A program made the translations under genes and the position numbers. The notes under the pieces were generated by a model. It worked only from the letters and a program-made list of their open reading frames with translations, was not told the DNA's origin and did not search any database. Positions 1 to 5,617 of a stretch of DNA of 6,244 nucleotides are shown piece after piece. Each line of letters begins with the position of its first letter. Positions within the stretch are counted from its first letter, which is position 1. Origin of the DNA: Bacilli bacterium (lineage in GTDB: Bacteria > Bacillota_I > Bacilli_A > RFN20 > UBA1709); assembly GCA_028694305.1 (NCBI GenBank), contig JAQUTO010000051.1, forward strand, positions 1 through 6,244. The letters are read 5' to 3'.

Positions 1-316
1 TCTGGATTTTAATATAAGGGTAAGATGAACCAACTTTTAAGCGAATATTATAACGTGGTAAATACTTATGAATTAGGTTCATTTCTAATAAGAAAGCTTC
101 TTTATCAGAATGAGTCACAATGAAATCAAAATCTTCAACATTTGCGACCATTTTAGCAGTTTTACCTTCTTGTGGGCGCGTAAAATACTGAGTAACTCTT
201 TTGATAAGTTTCTTAGCTTTACCCACATAGATTATTTCATCATTCTGATCCTTCATGATGTAAACACCCGGCGACTCATCAAGTAGTTTCAGTTTATCAC
301 TAACTTTTGGTTTCAT
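1..316 (-). CDS. uvrC: UvrABC excinuclease subunit C, N-terminal part (gene cut by window edge)
   Basis: UvrC makes the two incisions flanking a DNA lesion in nucleotide excision repair, after UvrA and UvrB have found the damage. Only the first 105 codons are visible; the gene continues past the left edge. They form the GIY-YIG nuclease domain that makes the 3' incision: SPGVYIMKD (residues 15-23), IIYVGKAKKL (28-37), then R40, E78 in LLEMNLIHKY and N90 in PRYNI. By family comparison Y19, Y30, K33, R40, E78 and N90 are the active-site residues, and all are present. After PRYNIRLK the sequence reads VGSSYPYIKI where most UvrC proteins have DDKSYPYIKI. The ATG lies two bases after the mutS2 stop, with no convincing Shine-Dalgarno site of its own, so translation is probably coupled to mutS2 and both genes share its promoter (inference). 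Confidence 0.95.
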   Translation of the reverse strand, partial: MKPKVSDKLKLLDESPGVYIMKDQNDEIIYVGKAKKLIKRVTQYFTRPQEGKTAKMVANVEDFDFIVTHSDKEAFLLEMNLIHKYLPRYNIRLKVGSSYPYIKIQ

Positions 317-318
317 AC

Positions 319-2634
319 TTATTTAAAGTATACAACAGTTGCTCCAACTCCGCCTTCACCTGCTCCACCGAGCCGGTATGACTTAACAAATCTTTGCTTA
401 TCCAAGTATTCATGAACTGCTTTTCTTAAAACACCAGTTCCACAGCCATGAATGATTCTAACTTCAGGATAATGCATAAGCAAAGCATCATCTAAATACT
501 TTTGTAAGACTGGAATGGCTTCTTCAATATGCATTCCAATTAAATTACACTCAGTTTTAACCGCAGTGGACTTAGCAGCAGCTTTAATAGAAACCCCACC
601 CTTTTCTTTAACTTGTTCATGCTTTTCTAATTCAGAAGCCGCCATAGTTAAAGAGACTTTACCGACACTAATACTATATTCTTCACCCTTTTTACGGGTA
701 ATTCTACCAATTTTATTGAGCCGAGGCACAAAGACAGTTTCTCCGACTTGATAATCGTGAACATCTTTCTTCTCCTCATCAATCTCAAAAATTGCGACAT
801 CTTCTAATTTCTTTTTAGCCGCAATCCATTCATGCAGTTTAACTTCACTAGATGGTTTAATCGTTGTTTCTTCGATTATTTTATTAATTTTAGTGGTTGC
901 TTCTTCCACTAACTCATCAATCTTTTCATGGGATTTAACAATTAAATCCTGTTTTTCTTGTTGAACTTCCTTCAAGTATTTATCACTTTCTTCAAGTTGT
1001 TTTTGCAGTTCAGCTTCTTTAAGTAAGAGTTCTTGCTCTTTCTTATCAGCAGCTTCAATCTCTTGTTGCAATTTAGTAATTAATAAATCACTTTCAGTTT
1101 GGAAACTCTTTTGGTAATTTTCAGCTTCTTTGATGATACTATCATTTAAACCAAGTCTTCTAGAAATCATAAAAGCATAAGATTTACCTGGAACGCCATA
1201 AATTAAACGATATAATGGCTGGAATTTCTCGGGGTCAAAAAGCATTGATGCATTAGTAATATAGCCTTGCTCTAAAGCAAAACTCTTAAGGTTAGAATAG
1301 TGAGTTGTTGCCACTACTAAACAATCTTTACTATGGAAGTAATTGAGAATGGCCATAGCCAGAGCTTCACCTTCACTTGGATCTGTCCCTCCGCCTAATT
1401 CATCAACTAAAACTAAGGATTTAGCATTCACATTATTCGTAATTGAAACTAGTTTTGATAGATGGGATGAGAAAGTGGATAAGGACTGTTCAATCGACTG
1501 TTCATCACCAATATCAACATATATATCATCAAAAATGCCTAATTTAGCTTCAAAATCAACCGGAATAACTAAACCGGCTTGATTCATCATAACAATTAAA
1601 CCTAAGGTTTTGAGCGCTACAGTTTTACCACCAGTATTTGGCCCAGTAATTAAAACTTGTTTATTTTCCTTGCCCCCAACCAGTAAATCATTGGCGACTA
1701 CTTTACCGGCTTCAAGTAAAGGATGCCGAGCTTTAATTAAACAAACTTCTTGCTCTTTCGATAAAGTTGCAACTTTACCATTAATATCTTTACCATATTG
1801 AGCTTTAGCAAATAAGAAATCTAATTCCACTAAATAATTAAAGTTTTGGAGTAAGACTTCACTATTCTCTCTAACTAAGTTAGTTAATTCAGATAAGATT
1901 CTTTCAATTTCTAAGGCTTCCTCATGTACCAAAACTTGGAGTTGAGTATTAACGGTCACCACATCGCCTGGCTCCACAAAGAAAGTTTGGCCACTATCAG
2001 ATTGATCGTGAATAATGCCACCAAAGTCATATTTATAAGAGTTCTTAACAGGGATTACTAATCTGTCATTTCGCATTGTAATCAAGGAATCTGACAACTT
2101 CTCGCTATTATTTTTCACATAAGTTTCAAGCTTATGGCGAACTTCTGCTTCTTTACTCACAATTGATTTACGAATACTCGCTAAAGCATGTGAGGCATTA
2201 TCTAAAACAAATAAATTAGGTGAAATACAACGATTTACCTCTCTTAAAAGTTCATTGACAGGATGTAAGGAGTTAGCTAAATAATGAAAGTTTTCAACAT
2301 TGCTTTCTTTCGCAAAACCTAAATAATCATGAACTTTATTAATTCCGTAAGCTTGGGAAGCGATTCGATATAACTCTTCACAGTTTAAGGTTGCTCCTTT
2401 ATTAGCTCTAGTGATGGCTTCTTGAATCTCAAAAACATTTTCGATTGGGCAACGACCATAACCATAACAAAGACGCAAGGCTTCATCAGTCTGGCTTAAT
2501 TCTTCTTCAATTTTATAATAATCGTTACTCATCACGAGACTTAGAATTTTTTGTTTAGCCGAAGTGGTAACAGCATTCGCTGCGATTGCTTCTAAAACTC
2601 GTCCAAATTCTAATACTTCACTAGCGCTTCTCAT
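319..2634 (-). CDS. mutS2: MutS2 family ATPase with KOW and Smr domains
   Basis: The product is 771 residues, close to the usual MutS2 length of about 780. It lacks the MutS mismatch-recognition domain. In order: helical core/clamp-like region (about 1-290), MutS-type ABC ATPase with Walker A GPNTGGKT (331-338), signature STFSSHL (from 386), Walker B LVLVDE (407-412) and TTHYSNLK (443-450), a K/E/Q-rich coiled coil (about 512-597), a KOW-like domain (about 628-671) and a C-terminal Smr domain (about 696-771). Homologues act in suppressing recombination. In Bacillus the protein detects collided ribosomes and splits them using ATP, with the KOW and Smr parts at the ribosome. The Smr motifs are unusual: CNLIGM replaces the common LDLRGM, and HGCGTG replaces HGKGTG. 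The start is the ATG at 2634, six bases after GAGGTG; the GTG at 2643 lies inside that site. It has its own promoter and is first in a unit with uvrC. Confidence 0.97.
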   Translation of the reverse strand: MRSASEVLEFGRVLEAIAANAVTTSAKQKILSLVMSNDYYKIEEELSQTDEALRLCYGYGRCPIENVFEIQEAITRANKGATLNCEELYRIASQAYGINKVHDYLGFAKESNVENFHYLANSLHPVNELLREVNRCISPNLFVLDNASHALASIRKSIVSKEAEVRHKLETYVKNNSEKLSDSLITMRNDRLVIPVKNSYKYDFGGIIHDQSDSGQTFFVEPGDVVTVNTQLQVLVHEEALEIERILSELTNLVRENSEVLLQNFNYLVELDFLFAKAQYGKDINGKVATLSKEQEVCLIKARHPLLEAGKVVANDLLVGGKENKQVLITGPNTGGKTVALKTLGLIVMMNQAGLVIPVDFEAKLGIFDDIYVDIGDEQSIEQSLSTFSSHLSKLVSITNNVNAKSLVLVDELGGGTDPSEGEALAMAILNYFHSKDCLVVATTHYSNLKSFALEQGYITNASMLFDPEKFQPLYRLIYGVPGKSYAFMISRRLGLNDSIIKEAENYQKSFQTESDLLITKLQQEIEAADKKEQELLLKEAELQKQLEESDKYLKEVQQEKQDLIVKSHEKIDELVEEATTKINKIIEETTIKPSSEVKLHEWIAAKKKLEDVAIFEIDEEKKDVHDYQVGETVFVPRLNKIGRITRKKGEEYSISVGKVSLTMAASELEKHEQVKEKGGVSIKAAAKSTAVKTECNLIGMHIEEAIPVLQKYLDDALLMHYPEVRIIHGCGTGVLRKAVHEYLDKQRFVKSYRLGGAGEGGVGATVVYFK

Positions 2635-2640
2635 GCCCCT

Positions 2641-2646
2641 CACCTC
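2641..2646 (-). promoter_or_regulatory. Shine-Dalgarno site of mutS2 (decides the start)
   Basis: On the minus strand GAGGTG stands six bases before the ATG at 2634. The longest open frame begins at a GTG (2643-2641) that is part of this same site and has no spaced ribosome binding site of its own. The start is therefore the ATG, followed by the typical MutS2 N-terminus SASEVLEFGRVLE. Confidence 0.8.
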
Positions 2647-2652
2647 TCTACT

Positions 2653-2681
2653 ATCATAGCAAAAAGCCGTGCTTTTGTGGA
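2653..2681 (-). promoter_or_regulatory. Predicted mutS2-uvrC promoter, extended -10
   Basis: On the minus strand there is a -10 box TATGAT (2653-2658) preceded directly by TGC, an extended -10. TCCACA (2676-2681) matches four of six bases of TTGACA, with an exact 17-base spacer. Transcription would begin near 2646, giving a leader of only about 12 bases that is little more than the Shine-Dalgarno site. The -35 lies within the spacer of the opposing rnhC promoter. Prediction by motif only. Confidence 0.6.
2662..2676. repeat. Short palindrome between the divergent promoters
   Basis: AAAAGC and GCTTTT form a perfect 6-base inverted repeat around CGT, centred at 2669. It lies upstream of both predicted transcription starts, so it would act as DNA rather than as an RNA hairpin. 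It overlaps the spacer and upstream region of both promoters, where a repressor or activator could bind. No regulator is recognised and it may be chance in A+T-rich DNA. Confidence 0.3.
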
Positions 2682-2688
2682 AAAAATA

Positions 2689-2697
2689 TGCTATAAT
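2689..2697 (+). promoter_or_regulatory. Predicted rnhC promoter, extended -10
   Basis: TGC followed by a perfect TATAAT (2692-2697) forms an extended -10 element, 20 bases before the rnhC ATG at 2718. No good -35 is seen: the position 17 bases upstream (2669-2674) reads GTGCTT and matches only two bases of TTGACA. This fits a promoter that relies on the extended -10. Initiation near 2704 would give a leader of about 14 bases. The GGAG Shine-Dalgarno site is at 2709-2712. Confidence 0.65.
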
Positions 2698-2717
2698 GAA
2701 AGCGAATTGGAGAGATT

Positions 2718-3611
2718 ATGGATAAAAATACCTATTCGCTAGAAGTAAGTCAAGAGACTTTCTCTAAGATCAAGAATTTCTATCAAGATGACATGGTCAA
2801 AAATGACAATGAAAATCTCGATTTTTTTGCGCGTAATAATAATTGCTCCATTAGTGGTTATAAATCTTTGAAAGTTGTCTTCCAAGGCAGTAAAGCTCAA
2901 CTTGAGGCTGGCATCTGGGATCCAGAGGTCTTGAAAGAGAAAGTGGCCGATCCAGAAGAAGATGTCTTCTTCACTGGTTCTCATGCTGGAAGCGATGAAG
3001 TTGGAACTGGCGATTTCTTTGGTCCAATCATTGTTGTCGCAGCTTATGTACGGGGTGACCAATTCCAAGAATTATTAGATTTAGGAGTTAAAGATTCCAA
3101 GAAACTGAGTGATGAGAAGATTTGTGAAATTGGAGCTAAACTCATTCACATGATTCCTTATTCCAGTTTACATCTAGATAACATTAAATATAACTTATTG
3201 ACCTCAAAAGGTTTCAATATGAATAAACTCAAAGCTTATTTACACAATAAAGCCTTGATTAACTTAAGAAAGAAAGTTGATCATCCAATCGAATACTTTG
3301 TGATGGATCAATTCGCACCAGAAAGATTATATTATAGTTACTTAAGAGATGAAATCTTAGTCCAACGTAACATTAAATTCATTACCAAAGGTGAAGATCA
3401 TTCTTTAGCGGTAGCTTGTGCTTCAATTATTGCCCGCTACTCTTTCCTAATTAAGATGGATCGTTTATCTAAAAATGTTGGTGTTTCTTTACCAAAAGGT
3501 GCAGGACCTGAAGTTGATGAAGTTGCTGAAGAGCTTTATCATAAGTTGGGTCATATTGCTTTCAACAACATTTGTAAAAATAACTTTAAAAACTATGAAA
3601 AATTGCAGTAA
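2718..3611 (+). CDS. rnhC: Ribonuclease HIII
   Basis: RNase HIII cuts the RNA strand of RNA/DNA hybrids, such as R-loops and lagging-strand primers, in the cytoplasm. The 297-residue product has the normal family layout. The N-terminal TBP-like hybrid-binding domain (about 1-80) contains the characteristic KVVFQGSKA (52-60). It is followed by an RNase H fold with SDEVGTGDFFGP (92-103), VKDSKKLSD (124-132), FVMDQF (194-199) and AVACASIIARY (231-241). Likely metal-binding residues are D93, E94 and D197, plus an acidic residue at 226-227 (E226/D227). The N-terminal domain and the GDFFGP motif separate it from RNase HII. The ATG follows GGAG with five bases between. In Bacillus, rnhC precedes zapA, cvpA, polX and mutS2 on one strand. 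Here it is a single gene divergent from mutS2 with none of the others between, and it ends in a hairpin that includes its stop codon. Confidence 0.97.
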   Translation: MDKNTYSLEVSQETFSKIKNFYQDDMVKNDNENLDFFARNNNCSISGYKSLKVVFQGSKAQLEAGIWDPEVLKEKVADPEEDVFFTGSHAGSDEVGTGDFFGPIIVVAAYVRGDQFQELLDLGVKDSKKLSDEKICEIGAKLIHMIPYSSLHLDNIKYNLLTSKGFNMNKLKAYLHNKALINLRKKVDHPIEYFVMDQFAPERLYYSYLRDEILVQRNIKFITKGEDHSLAVACASIIARYSFLIKMDRLSKNVGVSLPKGAGPEVDEVAEELYHKLGHIAFNNICKNNFKNYEKLQ

Positions 3612-3627
3612 TTACACTGCAATTTTT
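3598..3627. terminator. Bidirectional intrinsic terminator between convergent rnhC and dCMP deaminase gene
   Basis: A perfect 12-base inverted repeat (3598-3609 with 3616-3627) surrounds a 6-base loop. The outer part is A on one side and T on the other, so both transcripts gain a short hairpin ending in a U run: T at 3623-3629 on the plus strand, five T on the minus strand. The upstream arm contains the last codons of rnhC, and its TAA spans the arm/loop junction. The dCMP deaminase stop is at 3628-3630, within the flanking T run. Only 16 bases separate the two stop codons. Confidence 0.85.
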
Positions 3628-4092
3628 TTATTCAATATTAACTTTAACCATTTTCATTTGATGATACTTTACTCCCGCACTATCAAGTAAGTGCCTAGAA
3701 GCTACAAAAATATCTTCATCATGGTATTTATCTTCTAAATAGACAATCTCTTTAATGCCGGCTTGAATAATTGCTTTAGCACATTCATTACAAGGAAATA
3801 AAGAAACATAGATTTTACAATTTTTAAGTGAAGCGGTGCTATTTAAGATAGCATTTAATTCGGCATGGACCACATAGGCATATTTAACATCTTTATAATC
3901 CCCGACTTTCACAGTCCAAGGGAAATCTTGATCATCACAGCCACGTGGAGTGCCATTATACCCAACACCAACAATTCTTTTATCAGGATTAACAATACAC
4001 GCTCCTACTTGAGTTGAAGGATCTTTGGAACGGTATGCGGATAATAAAGCTACACCCATAAAGTATTGGTCCCAATCGATGATTTTTGCCAT
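3628..4092 (-). CDS. comEB: Deoxycytidylate (dCMP) deaminase, ComEB type
   Basis: The enzyme converts dCMP to dUMP, the substrate of thymidylate synthase, and so feeds dTTP synthesis in the cytoplasm. The 154-residue product carries the zinc cytidine/deoxycytidylate deaminase signature: HAE (76-78; H76 ligand, E78 proton shuttle) and PCNEC (100-104; C101 and C104 ligands). RSKDPSTQVGA (21-31) and GVGYNGTPRGCDD (42-54) are typical of the dCMP branch rather than cytidine or tRNA-adenosine deaminases. It is shorter than the roughly 190-residue Bacillus ComEB, mainly because it ends just after the core fold. No comEA or comEC is nearby, so the com name reflects homology only; a role in nucleotide supply is the simple reading. 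The ATG has an ideal GGAGGT five bases upstream (4098-4103). It has its own predicted promoter after the rluD terminator and is probably monocistronic. Confidence 0.93.
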   Translation of the reverse strand: MAKIIDWDQYFMGVALLSAYRSKDPSTQVGACIVNPDKRIVGVGYNGTPRGCDDQDFPWTVKVGDYKDVKYAYVVHAELNAILNSTASLKNCKIYVSLFPCNECAKAIIQAGIKEIVYLEDKYHDEDIFVASRHLLDSAGVKYHQMKMVKVNIE

Positions 4093-4116
4093 AATTTACC
4101 TCCAAAATACTTCTTA

Positions 4117-4145
4117 AGTATAGCAAATAAAAAAGAGTTTAGCAA
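4117..4145 (-). promoter_or_regulatory. Predicted promoter of the dCMP deaminase gene
   Basis: On the minus strand, TTGCTA (4140-4145, four of six matches to TTGACA) and TGC-TATACT (-10 at 4117-4122, extended) are separated by exactly 17 bases. Initiation near 4110 would leave a leader of about 18 bases carrying the GGAGGT site. The -35 and the upstream half of the spacer are the same DNA as the loop, 3' stem arm and T run of the rluD terminator. Confidence 0.6.
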
Positions 4146-4158
4146 TTAGTCTAAACTC
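4125..4158 (-). terminator. Intrinsic terminator of the ileS-lspA-rluD operon
   Basis: On the minus strand an 8-base perfect stem (GAGTTTAG pairing with CTAAACTC; 4151-4158 with 4135-4142) encloses an 8-base loop. It is followed by TTTTTTATTT (4134 down to 4125). The final rluD codons lie in the first arm and its TAA (4146-4148) lies in the loop. The stem is moderately strong, and the long T run makes it a good Rho-independent terminator. Confidence 0.8.
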
Positions 4159-5075
4159 CCTTTTTCGCGTAATACTTGTAAAACTTCGCTAAAATAGTCA
4201 GGTAAAGGTGCTTCAAAAGTCATTCTTTCACCACTTGTTGGATGAATTAAAGACAACTTACGCGCATGTAATAATTGACCATTTAATGGAATCGGGTCGT
4301 GAATACCATAAAGTTTATCACCCACAATTGGGTAATGAATATAAGACAAGTGAACTCGAATCTGATGCGTTCTCCCCGTTTCTAATAAACAAACCAGGTA
4401 AGTATAACCATGGAACCTTTCTAAAACTTTGAAATGGGTTACCGCTGGTTTACCCTCTGAAACCACTGCCATTTTCTTGCGATCTTTATTATGGCGACCA
4501 ATTGGAGCGCGAATCTCACCTTCATCATGGGTCAGTTCCCCATGAACTAAGCAAACATATTCGCGGTAAGCCGTTTTGTCTTTTAATTGAGCTGAGAGTT
4601 TCTCATGAGCTAAATCATTTTTTGCCACCACGAGTAAACCCGATGTATCTTTATCAATTCGATGAACGATACCAGGACGAATACTACCACCAATACTACT
4701 TAATTGATCTTTAAAGTGGTATAACAAAGCATTAACTAATGTACCAGTGTAGTGACCATTAGCAGGATGCACTACCATCCCTTGTGGCTTATTGACCACA
4801 ATAATGTCATTGTCTTCATAGATGATATCTAAAGGAATATCTTCGGGAACTATGTCGCTACTAATATCAGGATAAATGGTTAAAGTAATGACATCGCCCT
4901 TTTTAACTTTATAAGAAGGTTTAACGATCTTATCATTAACTAAAACATCTTCATCATCCATCATATTTTGAATTCTAGTGCGCGAAAAGTGCGGATAAAT
5001 GTCACTTAAGACTTTATCAATCCGCATTTTTTGATATTCAGGGGTAATGGTATAAGTTAAAATATCCTCTTCCAT
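4146..5075 (-). CDS. rluD: RluA/RluD-family 23S rRNA pseudouridine synthase
   Basis: The 309-residue product isomerises uridines to pseudouridine, probably in the large-subunit rRNA. It begins with an S4-like RNA-binding domain (about 15-75: MRIDKVLSDIYPHFSRTRIQ, then a VNDKIVKPSYKVKKGD segment). The catalytic domain follows, with VVNKPQGMVVHP (93-104), the signature HRIDKDTSGL (138-147) holding catalytic D141, and GRTHQIRVHL (234-243). The layout and length match RluD/YlyB proteins. The exact target uridines cannot be read from sequence, so the RluD name means family level. The Bacillus counterpart ylyB also follows lspA. The ATG overlaps the lspA stop by one base (TAATG), indicating translational coupling; a GGGAAG-like purine stretch lies upstream within lspA. 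It is the last gene of the ileS operon, and its stop lies in the terminator loop. Confidence 0.93.
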   Translation of the reverse strand: MEEDILTYTITPEYQKMRIDKVLSDIYPHFSRTRIQNMMDDEDVLVNDKIVKPSYKVKKGDVITLTIYPDISSDIVPEDIPLDIIYEDNDIIVVNKPQGMVVHPANGHYTGTLVNALLYHFKDQLSSIGGSIRPGIVHRIDKDTSGLLVVAKNDLAHEKLSAQLKDKTAYREYVCLVHGELTHDEGEIRAPIGRHNKDRKKMAVVSEGKPAVTHFKVLERFHGYTYLVCLLETGRTHQIRVHLSYIHYPIVGDKLYGIHDPIPLNGQLLHARKLSLIHPTSGERMTFEAPLPDYFSEVLQVLREKGSLD

Positions 5076-5617
5076 TACTTCTTCCCTTCTTTCTTAGCTT
5101 TTCTTAACTCTTTCATTGATGGTTCTCCACTATCATCCGGAGTAATAATCAAATAAATAATAATCAAAATAACGCCGACAACAACGCAACTATCAGCAAA
5201 GTTAAAAACCGGAAAATCATAACCAAAGATATAAAAATCAAGGAAATCAGTGACTTTATGATAAATTATCCGGTCAATTCCATTTCCAACAGCACCAGCG
5301 ATAATCAAAGAGAGGGCCACATTGGCCAAAGGACTTCTAGCTGGATCTTTTCTAAAATAATAAACAGTTAAGCCAACCGAAGCAATGACAGAAATGGCAA
5401 TTAAAACTCCAATGGAATTAGCAAAACTAGACCAAGCAGCTCCAGTATTGTAACATAAAGAAAAATAGAAGAAGTTTTTAATGATTTCTACACTTGTTCC
5501 TTCCACTAAATTAGCAATTGCTACTTTTTTAGTTACAATATCAAGAATTAAGACCACTACTAAAATTGGTAAGTAGATAAGTAACTTCTTTTTGTTAGCT
5601 TTTATCCACTTATTCAT
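5075..5617 (-). CDS. lspA: Lipoprotein signal peptidase (signal peptidase II)
   Basis: LspA is an inner-membrane aspartyl protease that removes the signal peptide of prolipoproteins after lipid attachment to the lipobox cysteine. The 180-residue product has four membrane segments at about 12-26, 67-86, 97-115 and 142-158. Family motifs are LDIVTKK (25-31), YNTGAAW (56-62), GNGIDRIIY (111-119) with catalytic D115, VTDFLDF (122-128) and FNFAD (138-142) with catalytic D142. A basic tail (KELRKAKKEGKK) lies on the cytoplasmic side. The frame is open back to 5725, but those 36 extra residues lie inside ileS in another frame and resemble nothing in LspA. The ATG at 5617 starts MNKWIKANKK, puts TM1 near the N-terminus as expected, has AAGGCGG a few bases upstream, and overlaps the ileS stop by eight bases (ATGAATAA). 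Confidence 0.97.
   Translation of the reverse strand: MNKWIKANKKKLLIYLPILVVVLILDIVTKKVAIANLVEGTSVEIIKNFFYFSLCYNTGAAWSSFANSIGVLIAISVIASVGLTVYYFRKDPARSPLANVALSLIIAGAVGNGIDRIIYHKVTDFLDFYIFGYDFPVFNFADSCVVVGVILIIIYLIITPDDSGEPSMKELRKAKKEGKK

Noticed and set aside
515..1801. Several plus-strand open frames of 60-80 codons opposite mutS2
   Set aside because: They are antisense to well-conserved MutS2 domains, have no recognisable motifs, and are expected by chance.
2635..2643. GTG start of mutS2 three codons upstream
   Set aside because: The GTG is part of the Shine-Dalgarno site that serves the ATG at 2634.
2739..3068. Minus-strand open frame of 109 codons opposite rnhC
   Set aside because: It is antisense to the TBP-like domain and the catalytic DE motif of RNase HIII, and shows no family features.
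3475..3690. Plus-strand open frame overlapping the rnhC end and the terminator
   Set aside because: It is out of frame with conserved RNase HIII, passes through the bidirectional terminator and the antisense of comEB, and has no motif.
4208..4714. Plus-strand open frames opposite rluD
   Set aside because: They are shadows of the conserved pseudouridine synthase domain with no ribosome binding sites or recognisable content.
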